From positions 124,001 through 188,000 of the forward strand of contig MU385728.1 of assembly GCA_022497155.1 (NCBI GenBank): 64,000 nt of DNA, given 5' to 3'. Source of the DNA: Whalleya microplaca. Lineage: Eukaryota > Ascomycota > Sordariomycetes > Xylariales > Xylariaceae. The notes under the pieces were generated by a model. It was given only the letters and a program-made list of their open reading frames with translations. It ran no database searches and was not told where the DNA came from. The position numbers and the translations under genes are program-made. Below are positions 9,350-20,948 of this stretch, one piece after another (the stretch's first letter is position 1; the number at the start of each line of letters is the position of its first letter).

Positions 9350-11467
9350 TCAAGACCTATCATGAGTATTCAGGCCTCGAATATGATTAATCGCTCGCAA
9401 AACATAAAAGCCGGAGAACTTAACGACTTGAGGTGATAGGTACTCACTTCGGAAATCATCGAATGATGCAGATTTATGTTCAAACCAAAGAGGAAAGATC
9501 GCTCTTCCGATGAAAGTATAATGCTCTTGTCCGGATCGTCTCAAAACGAATGGGAACGGGGAACCTCGAAGTAAAACAACAACATCGTCGCTTATAGATT
9601 GTTGGGGTACAACAGAGGTATGCTGTGACGCGAATCCAAGGATATGATTGCCTCGAATAGGTTCCGGAGGTGCGATAATTCGATCTCTAACGGCATGCCT
9701 GATCTTTTGAAGCATTTCATTCTGAAGCAAAGTCATGAGACGTTCGCCTGCCTTGCTCGCATTTAAGCCTGACAGCTTCCCGCCGAGGAGAGGCGGGCCG
9801 TTATCGTCATATAAATCATGGAATGTTGACTTGTAGTCTCGCTTGACACCTGGGAAGAGTCCCGTGTCGTCAAAGTTACGACCACCAAATCGTTCCCTAA
9901 AACCTGACTCAAAACTTTGAGATATGAAGGGCCTCCAACAGGTATCCTCGTCCACGTCATTCTGTAGTACGCCTAACACAATGCCTTGGGTATGTAGGAG
10001 CCCCTCGGTGTTTAGTTGCTGCCTACATGGTTTCCAGGATACTCCAACTCTCATAATATCAATAAAGCCGTATCTCCACGAGTTGGTTTTGCTTAGGATA
10101 CGATGCTGTGCAACTGCAGGATCGTAGCACCTCCAATCAGGAGTCCAGGATGGTAGGTCACTTGGTCCCAACTGAGACCCAGCGAAATCAAGAATACCTA
10201 ACGATCCTGATCGCTTAATTTCGTATAGTACCACGCTTTGATAAACTTCAGATATGGAACGGCTGTAATCAACATTAAGTATGGGCGGGCCGGTTTCTAC
10301 GTTAACTTGTGATGTAGGGACTGTTGTAAAGCCGAGTATCCCATATACAAAATCACGAGGATCAGTGACACCGAATGATGAAGAAAACACAAGTGCGTCC
10401 AAAAGCGATACTGGTGCACTTTTTGGAGCCTCGGTGCGCTCATTGCGAGCCTTCTTGTCAAATGCATAGTCTGGTTGCACCAAAGTTCTAATCGCATAAT
10501 AGGGGGATTTTAGGTAGACTGCGTCTGTAATATCAGGCAGAGGCAACTGGGGGTTCGCACCCACACGATCCCCAATCATTGCGATAAAACCTTTGATCTT
10601 CTCATAACATTCCCAAGAAATCTGGAGCTTGCCAAACTGCATCACCAAATCCCTGGCAGCAAACACTTCTTGCCTGACCCACGTTCGTTTGAATAAAGGG
10701 GGTTCGCAAGCGCAAGCTAGAAACTCACGGAGCTCTTTGAGTTTTGTAATGCATTCTGGACTATGCTTTTGAGTTTCCGACATGTTTTCAAGGACTGCTG
10801 ATAGGACAGCGCTCTTCTGTCGCGTCCAGCCCGAATTCCACGCTACGACTCTACAAGCCTTTTTATAGATCGGAAACATTCGCCCGACTTGTATAGACTT
10901 GTCTTTGACATCAAATTGATTGATACAAAGTGCGTCTATCCACAGATATCGTTTGGCGTTGATCAGACGTAGGTAACGCAATGCAGAGTCAAGGTTCTCT
11001 GTGATGTAAAATAGGATGTCGTTGATGTGGATGGGGTGGGAAAAGACCGGGGCTCCCCAGGTGTACGAAAGGGCTTCGTAAGGAACCTCTCGAGGACCAT
11101 CCTCTTCGACAATTCCTAAACCTTCATGGACAATCACATCAGCTACTAAAAGTGTGCAAATAACAGGTTCATGTAGCCCTGATGCAGGCTCAATACGAAT
11201 AACCCGCGTCTGCCAGGACTTGATCCTCTGGTACAGCTTCGTGGCGGCCGCCTTTCGAATCTGTTCATTCACAGATTGTAAGTTTGTCTGGGACGCCGAT
11301 TCTGGATTGCTCAGGGCGTCCGACAGTGCAAGATGGCGAACCCAACACGAGGTTGAGCAACGCTTCATCTGTTGTGCTTGTGCCCAAGCTTCCCAATCGC
11401 TCGGCATGGTCGTTGGAATTATCTTGGATATTCTTGTGAGCGATGAAGTCGACAGATAGAAAGCCAT
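9350..11467 (-). CDS. heterokaryon incompatibility (HET) domain protein
   Basis: Single-exon frame, 705 aa. The HET domain (PF06985) starts near residue 130: YEALSYTWG (130-138), LWIDALCINQ (175-184), then a segment QVGRMFPIYKKACRVVAW, the three conserved blocks of the family. HET domains trigger a cell-death reaction upon non-self recognition in filamentous ascomycetes. The long C-terminal region has the FVYGILGF-type motif typical of this architecture (about residues 365-375) and no recognisable repeat sensor (no WD40, ankyrin or TPR). A second Met at codon 21 (MPSDWEAW) is an alternative start. The frame is uninterrupted, so it looks functional. Flanking DNA is gene-poor and AT-rich, common for HET genes. 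Which allelic system it serves cannot be told from the sequence. Confidence 0.85.
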   Translation of the reverse strand: MAFYLSTSSLTRISKIIPTTMPSDWEAWAQAQQMKRCSTSCWVRHLALSDALSNPESASQTNLQSVNEQIRKAAATKLYQRIKSWQTRVIRIEPASGLHEPVICTLLVADVIVHEGLGIVEEDGPREVPYEALSYTWGAPVFSHPIHINDILFYITENLDSALRYLRLINAKRYLWIDALCINQFDVKDKSIQVGRMFPIYKKACRVVAWNSGWTRQKSAVLSAVLENMSETQKHSPECITKLKELREFLACACEPPLFKRTWVRQEVFAARDLVMQFGKLQISWECYEKIKGFIAMIGDRVGANPQLPLPDITDAVYLKSPYYAIRTLVQPDYAFDKKARNERTEAPKSAPVSLLDALVFSSSFGVTDPRDFVYGILGFTTVPTSQVNVETGPPILNVDYSRSISEVYQSVVLYEIKRSGSLGILDFAGSQLGPSDLPSWTPDWRCYDPAVAQHRILSKTNSWRYGFIDIMRVGVSWKPCRQQLNTEGLLHTQGIVLGVLQNDVDEDTCWRPFISQSFESGFRERFGGRNFDDTGLFPGVKRDYKSTFHDLYDDNGPPLLGGKLSGLNASKAGERLMTLLQNEMLQKIRHAVRDRIIAPPEPIRGNHILGFASQHTSVVPQQSISDDVVVLLRGSPFPFVLRRSGQEHYTFIGRAIFPLWFEHKSASFDDFRSEYLSPQVVKFSGFYVLRAINHIRGLNTHDRS

Positions 11468-14400
11468 GGGAACTCAGAAGTCAAGCTGGATAAATAAGAT
11501 CACCTAGCGCAATTTTCTAGAATGCTATTTTTAGTCAAGCTTGGCCCCCAAGTACCCCCCTCTGACTAGGTAAGACTATCCTACCCCATATTTGCTACAA
11601 AGATCTTATTACAGTTACACTGTGTGCAATGATCCTTTAGGTGCTGCCGTGATCACTTTAGTGGTTGTAAATTAGACTTGTAAAAGTTGTAAGATCTAAG
11701 ATATCTCCTTAAGCAAGAGGCTCTCGGTGCCTCTTTGCTCCGAGCTCCATTTACCGAAGGCACTATAACTGATAGTACCCCTATCGTGACAGATCTTCAT
11801 ACTATTCCTTCAAGTTCCCGCCAGCATAATTGCTATTATGACATTTATCTGTGGTAATGTTGTGTTGCCACAACATTGTGAGAATATATGAGGTTGGGCG
11901 ATTGTTGTAAAGTCTAATTCTAAGTATATATACAGCTCTTAGGGAATGTTGCTTAATAGTCTAGTACATCATGTGGATTTCCCAACCTCCAATATTCTAC
12001 TATTGACCATGTCCTATCTCACTTGTCACAAGTGCGATGGCAACCGTCTAGAATACCGCCGTTACATCCTGGGTCGGTCGGCTCAACGCAGGTCCAGGAC
12101 TCATAATATTGACAAAGAGCATCTAGATACGGGAGGGTAAGTTGTTCAGTTCTCATTGATACAGTTGTAAGAGAAGCTACGCCAGGGTCTTCTCACGTAC
12201 ATAGGCAGACTTTATCTCCTGGGCAGTCGTCTCGGGTCGAGCATTGGCGTTGTTGGGCGAGGACTATTTGTCCTAGCCCAAGGGAAAGAATCGAGAAAAG
12301 CTGAACAAAACGCATGGCCTCCGAAAATCTTTTAGGAGTATAGTATGGAAGTTATATATAAGTTCGGAAAGTGATGTTGTCGGCTTGTCTTTGATTATAA
12401 CCTTTGGCTAATTCGTCTGGGTCTTCTCATTATAGTACATTAGATATGAGGGCCTGTTCAGGTTTTTATACTCGAACTCAGTTACGATGGTCATGGCCGT
12501 GGGTCAGCATTTTTTGGGAGCCTCTCATGAAGACTCGCCCAATACACCCAAAACTAGAAATAGTTCAACTGATCTACGGAATATTATAAAAGTGCTTACC
12601 ATAAGCCATAAGGACTCGCCCTATACACCCAAAACCAGAAACTTCAAATTAATTTTAGATCACGGAAAGAACTATGTATTTGGATAACTAAATTATATCG
12701 CCCAATGCATCTGAGAATGACATAAGCTGACATCTCCTCATCGGAAATACCTTACACGGCACCACATAATACAAACATCTTCCAGATTACAATACAAGGA
12801 TTTAATTCAGAAGAGCATTCATACTTTGCCGCGAAATATATTGCAAGTTCCGGAGAACGTCAGCTCATGCGCATGGGATTCAAGAGCCAACAACTGGATT
12901 AATATTATAGTTGCCGCAGCACGTTGTGAAACAAATACACTTATATATACGCTCAGCACGACATAAAATACACAGCTCAGTCAAATGGGAATTACTATTT
13001 ACGAGGTCCTCGTAGAAACAGAGATTCTTGAATATGAGAGCGGCGTTTCTACGATTGTGTGAAAGGTAAGGCGACGTTATAGACACGGCATAGAGTACTC
13101 TACATAGAGTGGATGACCAGATCGGTATGGAGTAGAACAAAAGACTTGCCTTAGAACATTTGAAGGTCTGAAGGTCATCAGACTGCTAGCCAGGATATAT
13201 CTAATAGCTAACAGTGAATATGTCAGGTAGGTGCTACGACATTGAGTCTCTCTCGGAAGGTGCCTAGCCGTTGGCAAATAGGATGCGATGCAGGGTCACA
13301 ATGTATCTCTTTGATTAATGACCGTATTGACTGGATCAGAAATATTCTTGGCTCATACATTGATTGATAACAGATACTTCCCACCAATGAGACTTATCCA
13401 TTACTCGAGAACGCCTTGGTAATATATGTTGATATCCACGCCAACCTATAACACCTCCCCCTTTAGAGGTCTAGATCATCTATGCTCCCTCGAACTTAGA
13501 CGTAATTCAACAGCATGCAACTAGCGGCGCCTTTCGGTCTTTCTGCTGAGAAGGCTTATGTAAAGCTCTGGGGAAGTTCGACATCATGTAGACTCAAAGC
13601 AGTGGAAGAATTAGCGAATAGCCTGGTATAGAGTCATTTTATGTGCTAAGGCGGCAGGTATATTAACACCAGTAGCCAGTTCTCGATGACGCTTACTACA
13701 CATCCAGCTATATCAATATTATAGTTGTAATAAGGGGGGCTCTGCTAGGAATTCCTATATAATTTGAGTCTAACAATTTGAGACATGCGAACAGCATAAT
13801 AATTTGTTAGGTAATTTACAGGCTTGGAATAATGACTACCAGTGCCAGTCTCTCACTTCCTTAGTCGTCATTGCATTGCATCAGCCAAAGATTTTCAGTT
13901 CCAAAAACCGACTTTTTTTCGGGCTATCAGACCTGTAGGAAACAAGTCTGAGATTTTTTCAAGTGTGGGCTTCCCTGTGTCCATCCCTTAATGTGACGTT
14001 GTTCTTTTTGATACTTTACAACCGAATCATTTGAGTCGTCGACTCACACAACATCTTAGCTTGGGGTGTCCCGGGTGTCCCTGGGACATGCAACAGTCGT
14101 AGATCTGCGTATCCTGTAGCTTAACATTGAACATGGGATGGGTATACATGATTCTGAAAGGCTGGTGTCAACCATCTATATCCCGATTTAGTCCGATTAC
14201 ACAACTGCAAGGAGCTGTCTAGATCGCCCTGAGCAGTGAGACGTGTTGATCTATGATTTGCGATACTTATCAGGTTGCAAAGGATAGAGACATCTGGGGA
14301 AGACCCCTTTTGCTATTGTGACGTATATGGATCGCAATGATTGTAAGCTTCAATACTTTGGCCAGCCTCAAATTGTGAGAATGGATGTTCTATAAAGGAA

Positions 14401-14477
14401 CCGTCTTCGAATCAACATCTAGGCTCATCTGTGGATTGTCTACCAAGGCAACATAATTCGATATCAAGCTACTCAAG
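11468..14477. other. 3 kb AT-rich gene desert
   Basis: This region lies between the HET gene and the MFS transporter. Open frames are at most about 86 codons and unconvincing. It contains an imperfect direct repeat (listed separately). Its composition suggests degenerated, possibly RIP-affected, repeat DNA, but I could not identify a transposon family. The last few hundred bases should contain the MFS promoter. Confidence 0.5.
12532..12669 (+). repeat. imperfect direct repeat, period about 81 bp
   Basis: GACTCGCCCAATACACCCAA at 12532 recurs with one mismatch (GACTCGCCCTATACACCCAA) at 12613, followed by weaker matching (AAACTAGAAA vs AAACCAGAAA). It looks like a decayed tandem duplication or the edge of a repeat relic. 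Confidence 0.6.
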
Positions 14478-16240
14478 ATGGAAAGACACTCTGACTTAAC
14501 TATGGATACGGAGGCAAAGTCCCTCTCAACTAGCTCTTCCTGGGGATCGAGCCAGGATACTGTCCGACATAGTAAGGGCCTCGACGGCTCCTCTGCAGAG
14601 AGCAAGTCTATAACGCGAAAGCTTGATTGTCGTATTGTTCCAATCGTCATGTCGTTATATTTTGTCAACTTTTTGGACAGAGGTACAAGGCCCAGTATAA
14701 ACGCATCCTCAGCCGAGATCAAGTCCTAATTTCAATAGTTAACATCGGCAACTCCAAGCTCTATGGATTAGAGGAAGATTTGGCACTCGTTGGAAACCAG
14801 TATCAGATCTGCGTAGCCGTTCTATTTATCCCATATTGTGTAAGTACAACCACCACAATACAACTTGCAATAATAAGCTGACTGGCGATATAATAGTTAC
14901 TCGAAGTTCCTTCCACCCTCATCATCAAAAAAGCCAAGCCAAACAGATTTCTTGCCATCATCGCCGTATGTTGGGGCCTCGTAGCCACTCTTAGTGGACT
15001 CTGCAAAAGTTATGGAAGCCTCGTTGCACTTCGATTAGCTATGGGGGCACTTGAATCTGGGCTGTATCCTAGTCTGGTCATTTATCTTACCACGTTTGTG
15101 AGTAATTCTACTTTTTTTTTAACGCAGACCTCTGTTATCCATAGTTCGAGCATGTGGGATAATAACTTACATTACCAATTTACGGTTACAGTACAGTCGA
15201 AAGCAACTAGCAGTTCGCCTAGGCTACGTAAGCATCGGATCTGCTCTTTCTGGCGCGGTTGGTGGTATAATAGCCTACGGCGTAGGCTTTCTCGATGGAG
15301 TTTCAGGCCTACGTGCGTGGAGATGGTTAATGATCGTTGAAGGTTAGTGGGCACTAAAGACAAATGAGGCTACACAAGTCTAACATCGCGGAACCTAGGC
15401 ATTCCATCCGTAATCGTGGGGGTCCTGGCATACTTCGTCTTGCCTACAACCCCAGAATCTGCTCGTTTCCTAAATGCTGACGAACGGGCTAAATTCGCCA
15501 TCCTCCGGAATGAAGCCAGTGGTCAGACTCAGGACGCCGATGAATTCCATTGGGCCGACGTAAAGGATGGCATCCGAGACTGGCAGATATGGATCTTCGC
15601 TCTGTCGGGTTTCACCAATAACATCATGCTCTATGGTTTCTCAACATTCCTCCCCACGATAATCAGAAACCTTGGACAGTGGTCGACCGTCGAATCGCAG
15701 GCAATGACTACCCCGGTGCATGCCCTTGGCATCGGAACATATCTTATTGTGGCGTATTTCAGTGACAGAAATCAACATCGCGGAATCTACATCTGTAGTT
15801 TCGGTTTACTTGGTATCACTGGATTCTGCCTGTTGATCGCGAATCACGGACCAGCCTTGAGCTATACTGGATGCTTCCTGATTGATGTGGCCATGTTCGT
15901 CATGTGTACGCTTACGGTTGCTTGGCTCGCCGGTAATAAGCCTCGTCACGGGAAGCGGGCGTTCGCGACTGGCGCATTCCTTACGATTGCAAACTCGGCG
16001 GGAATTGTGGCACCATTCCTATATCCAAACAGGGATGCTCCAACGTTCTACACCGGGTATGGGGTGTCAATTGGCTGCCTTTCAGTATCTGTGTCAATCC
16101 ATGCTTTCATGTCGTGGTACTATACAAGCGTTAATCGTGCCCGAGCACATGGTAAGGAGGACTGGAAGCTAGAAGGCAGGACTGAAGCCGAAATTGCCGA
16201 GATGGGTGACTGGTCTCCGAAGTTTGTCTATTCTACCTAA
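14478..16240 (+). CDS. MFS transporter, anion:cation symporter (ACS, Dal5/Tna1-like) family
   Basis: Five exons: 14478-14682, 14739-14839, 14897-15097, 15192-15342 and 15399-16240. The introns are 56, 57, 94 and 56 nt with GT-AG ends. The join gives 499 aa, normal for 12-TM ACS permeases. Family marks are the hydrophilic N-terminus, TM1 ending YFVNFLDRVNIGNSKLYGLE across the first splice, LLEVPSTLIIKKAKPNRFL after the third exon junction, and RAWRWLMIVEG followed by GIPSVIVGVLAYFVLP at the fourth junction. The central loop reads ADVKDGIRDWQIW. Fungal ACS members carry carboxylates and related anions such as allantoate, nicotinate, pantothenate and tartrate; the substrate here is unknown. An uptake role at the plasma membrane is inferred. 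No partner enzyme gene is adjacent. Confidence 0.88.
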
Positions 16241-17445
16241 CTGGATTGTGAGGCAGAGGGAAGCATCAACTTTGGTGGTAAGCTACGGGGACCTTTTCTT
16301 GGAATCAAATTTGACAACGACTATTAGTCAGAAGGTATTTTGACATGACAGCTTAGGGGGATATATAGGTAGACTATCTTATGTTACTGAAGGTCAGACA
16401 AACCATTGTTATAGGTAATAAATTTGTGAACTTTTCTTAAAGAAAGTTGCTTGGTGCGATGTTTAGTAGGCAATTCAAATCACTATGGCATATGCATTGA
16501 CAGCAATAGTGGAAGAATGCACTTATCATATCAATACTAGTAGTAAGATGGTAAAGAGAAGGCTGTACTGCTAGAGTGACAAACTAAGCACTCCTATAGC
16601 TACTGCTGCATAGTGCCCAAGTATCCACGTACCTTAATCCTAGAGCAGTCTCAGTATCATTGGCGGAATAATAAGCTTGGTTTTGCCCCTTGATCTTGTT
16701 CTGTTAAATTCAAGAAAATTGTTCAAATGTGAAGCATAGCTTGAAAATTGCGTCTTAACCATTATAACGCTATAAGGGAAGATCTTAATTAAATAAGGTG
16801 GGCTACTTTTCCTATTAGTTCTAGGAGTATATTTATAGATATATGAGTGCTTAAAGCCTATACTATGTAGACAGCGAAGACTGCTAGGGACCACTTCTCT
16901 TGATTCTTCCGTAGGTAGCGAATATATAAAGCAGTAGTATTTCCCTTGCATAAAAAGTACTAGGCGAAGAATTTAGATAAGTTGACGTCTTTACCTCACG
17001 AATAGTAACGCGTTGAGGGAATACTATAGGAAGTTCAGGTAACCATAAGAATGTCTTTACATGTCTCGCATACAAGAAACTCACCTCGTTCACATTGGAG
17101 CAAAGCCTTTCTGCTTGTTCATTGTCATATGCATCTTCTAACCAGGAATTTGAAAACTTTCAGTATCAACCCTTTTGTGTTTAAAATAGTGTACAGGCTT
17201 TTCCAGATTCTTCTACTAACTGTATGAACCTTACAGCCTAAATCTGCTTGTGTAGTATGGTCTAGTAAGTGCCACCTCAGCCTCTTTGCAACATATTAGA
17301 CTAGTTCCTGGGAACTACAAGGTATCGAGACTTGAAATCATTGCCATTCTTTGTATATAGATGGTCATGCTGCCTGTCTCATTTTGGCTCAGGACAGTCT
17401 TCAACAAGGCCTTAGTGAGAATCAAAACACTTTTACACCTCCATC
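16241..17445. other. AT-rich intergenic region
   Basis: 1.2 kb between the MFS and 2EXR genes. The only longer frames (about 70-100 codons, minus strand, 16640-17093) are rich in Lys, Ile and Tyr as expected of AT-rich noncoding DNA. No RNA gene or clear repeat was seen. Confidence 0.5.
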
Positions 17446-18165
17446 ATGAAATCATTTCGGTTCTCAGATCTTCCTACAGAGCTACGTCTCATGATCTGGC
17501 AGGCAGCTCTGCATCAAGAAACAGAAAAGCGACTTGTGCCTGTTTGCGAAGGAAGTGGTGTAATATATGTAACTAAATATCTATCATCACCTCTTCTAGT
17601 CGTCAACACTGAGAGCCGGTATCTATCTAAAGCCTTCTATACCTTAACAATGGATATTTGTTCCCGCTTACCTGTCGTCTATCCCTCCTTTCTATCTATA
17701 GGTAGATACGTCGGAAAGCTCTATCTTAGTCTCGAATGTGACATATTCACCCTGGGATTCCAGATGTGGGGTATGAATCATTGGGTTAGAGCTAATGGTG
17801 ACATCGCTCGAGTAGACACCTATACGGTTCAATCCATCTCGGAACAAGACCGCAGACGCGTGCGGCGTGAACTTCTTGTCAACCCAACGTTTCATCGCTA
17901 CAATCCACCTAATCATGCCTCTCTTTTGTGGCGCGGACTGTACCAGAACAGGACTAAAGAGGCTTATCAGAGGAGACTTTTATATTTCCCGGAAACTTTA
18001 GAGACTTTCACTTGTTCCGGGGGCGGATACCACTCTTTACCTCTACATGACCTGATGGAACTCTCTGGGGAAACGGTATTCGAATACTACAAGGAGAACA
18101 TTCACCCATGTCTTGAAAAACTTGGCAGAAAAAGCTCTGCCCAGCGAGGCGATGATAAAGACTAA
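17446..18165 (+). CDS. 2EXR domain-containing protein
   Basis: Single exon, 239 aa. The N-terminus reads FRFSDLPTELRLMIWQAAL (residues 4-22), the diagnostic F-box-like opening of the fungal 2EXR family (F-x-x-LPxELRxxIW). It is followed by the usual conserved segment with VNTESRYLSKAFY (about residues 53-65) near the second conserved strand. The rest is charged, without membrane segments or signal peptide. The molecular role of 2EXR proteins is not established; they are strongly expanded in filamentous ascomycetes. The gene sits in a gene-poor stretch with the MFS and HET genes. The C-terminal tail (GRKSSAQRGDDKD) is basic and low-complexity. I am confident of the family, not of any function. 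Confidence 0.8.
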   Translation: MKSFRFSDLPTELRLMIWQAALHQETEKRLVPVCEGSGVIYVTKYLSSPLLVVNTESRYLSKAFYTLTMDICSRLPVVYPSFLSIGRYVGKLYLSLECDIFTLGFQMWGMNHWVRANGDIARVDTYTVQSISEQDRRRVRRELLVNPTFHRYNPPNHASLLWRGLYQNRTKEAYQRRLLYFPETLETFTCSGGGYHSLPLHDLMELSGETVFEYYKENIHPCLEKLGRKSSAQRGDDKD

Positions 18166-20948
18166 CCAAAACCTTGTTCAAGTCGATCACGAGAGAGAAC
18201 GATCGTATTACAGCTTGCTTAGGCCTATAATATCGGAAGAGATATCAGTCCCATTGAAAACTGAGTACGTTAATGTACACACCAATCAGCGACATACTCA
18301 TTTTGAAGGTGACTGGTTTGCTTGAAGGTTTATTTGGATTCATGTATTCGCGCCAGAGAAATTGTGGCCAACCAGGGAGAAAAATTGGTATTTCACAAGA
18401 TAGATATTAACATAAAGAATTCGTAGTCCAGACACAATAAACCCTCAACTCCTTGGCTAAGTACATAAGCTCATATTTTAATCAATTATCATATCCTCGG
18501 TATCAGTTCTCATCGTATTATTTAGTTATATCCAGATACTATAGTAATTAGATCAGTAAGTATTTATTCATATACAACTTCTTATGAACATGTAGACCTC
18601 TTCATAGTACTTCTTTCGTAGAATAACATTCAAATACTATACACGAGACACAAGCTAAACGCTAAACCACTGTGCATAGATGCATCTACCATGAGGTCCT
18701 TAGAATGTCAAAGAAAATTCTATATTGAAGAGGCTTCTACGGAACTGGACAAGATGTTTCTACGACTACCCACCCAGTCCGGTCTAGATACGCCGGTCCG
18801 GTAATATGTGCTTAATCCCCTTTCTCGTTTAATCAAGATCAGCCTCAGAGCAGTCAGAGCATTGCTAGATATCCTTTGGTAGCTTGGTGGAGCAAGATTA
18901 GGAACAGAGCACTATCAAGCACCTCTCTTTGTTTGTTCGCAGATATCAACGTCGAGATACAGCTCTCTCTCGAGTGAACTATAGTGACATTACTTGTGGC
19001 TGGCCACTTTGTTGACCAGGTTTTCTTCGCCGACAGATTGGATTGTCGTTCCTCAACCTCCTGATAGTCTCATGACTAACAAAGCTTTACTCAAGATTTT
19101 ATCTATCCAGATCAGGTCAGAAACTCACTAACCCCTAATCAACTACACACACCACCACATTTTCAGATACAACAACATGACAATGGGCCAAATAGTACCA
19201 ACCCCCTTTTCCTGTCAATTCACCTGCACTCTCCCGCCCACTAGATATCAGTCCTCGCCCCCTAAACGGCCACCAGCCCTCACCCTCCTCCTCACCACCT
19301 CCACACCCCCTATGTCTCCAGCTGACCCATCCCACTAACAGCCTAGAAGCTCCACAGACCACCGCTTCAACACCAGATAGATAACTGGGATGGATGAAGA
19401 TGTATTGTGGAGAAATCCTAATCTGAGGGAGGGGTGATCTAATAGTGAACTAGTTCTTTGTCTGGACCCCTCTTTGTTACATTCACGCTCTCACTAACAC
19501 CCGCCCCCATGTCCGCGCGCTCCGAGGTCTCGGGACTCGGCGCAAGCAACTCTACACCAGATCGTGGACACGGCACTACAGCACCTGCTACCCGCGACAG
19601 CGGCGCGCGGGCGGACCTCAGCCTTAATTTCGGCCTCTATCTCGAACTGAACATCATAGACAGCAAACCGAGGACTCGCCCAAACAGAAGAAAGAGCGCT
19701 AATACCACTCATAAACACAACTAACATCCCCTCCACCTCCACCTCCACCTCCGTCTCCATCTCGAATCTATGCAAAGTCCCCTGCTCAACCCCCTCGGGC
19801 GCGGAATCGGGCATTGCCCCTTTTCATCCGGAGTGGGGCCGACCGCCTCTAATACGTATCCCCGGGGTGGAGACGGAGCCGGGGCTTGTGCCTGGTGAGT
19901 GACTGGCTGAGTGGTTAATGTCCACGGCGGAGAAGTGGTGGGGGAGGAGGTGGGCCCGGACTCCGGGGTATGACCTGTGAGTGCGGTATAGGTCAGAACT
20001 CCGGTTGATATGTCAGTAGGTAAACCACAGCAGCAGTAGTAGCAGTATCATGTACCGATACCACCAAAACCGTGACTATCATGGCATCGTAGGCTTCTAC
20101 GTGGGGGTCATCTAAAGCGCTATAAGGATCAACGTTCAAACCTACGCATCATTTCCCCGTCATTGCAGTTACGAGTCTTTCACTCAAATCACTTTCAAAA
20201 TACCAAAACCAGACAGCATGTGTGTGTGTAGTAAAACAAGACTTGTGTGTCCCTTCATTATCCATAAGATATGCAAGCAAACGACATACATACGCTGCCC
20301 TCTAAACAAGGCGCGGCTAATGTTGTAGTATCGCTGCGCGACCTCCCTCCCTGCCTTCCTCCCTCCCTCCTAAAAATCTCTCTCCCTCCCAAAACCTCGA
20401 CCAATGAACCGAACCTAGTGATGATGTGATGTGATGTACGAGAGAGTTTCAGTCCCATCCACGTTTTTGTTTATCTCACATGGGGTATAGTCGGGGGCGC
20501 GGCGGGGGGTAACGGCATGCCAACCTCAAAATCGGGCACTTGATTCCGGCATATTCATTTTCCGTATCCTAATCGCAAACTACTCCGTACAGGTCTCGAA
20601 ATAATAACAACAAAAAACACAATGGACCATTTATGCTTTGCCTCTTGAGAACAAGAAGATAATAAAACAAAAGGAAACTCCATACCTGGTGGCCTGTCGG
20701 ACGTGAACCACCTACACTGCTAGCCCTGACGCCGGCGCCGAAACAATGTCGTGTTACAGAAGACTGGTATCTTGTGATGATACAAGAATCAAGGTCGTGG
20801 TCGAAGTTCTTATAGAATATGCACACAAAGGAGAACAAGTCGTCGTCGTACGGTGTTGATGAGAAAGGGTATGAACCTCGTTGGTAGTGCTGAAAGTAGA
20901 CCCCCTATAGGCACTGCTACTGTTAGGTTGCTCGAGCAGATGATCTAC
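18166..20948. other. 2.8 kb intergenic region
   Basis: This stretch holds 3' flanks of the converging 2EXR (+) and SLMAP-like (-) genes. Short frames near 19.1-19.8 kb are made of low-complexity GA/CT-rich DNA (for example the CCACCT repeats near 19732-19760) and are not supported. There are C/T-rich tracts near 20340-20400. No convincing gene was found. Confidence 0.5.

Noticed and set aside
19494..19814. 106-codon minus-strand frame with an EVEVEVEVE run
   Set aside because: Generated by CCACCT/CTCCAC low-complexity DNA; no conserved motif and no coding context.
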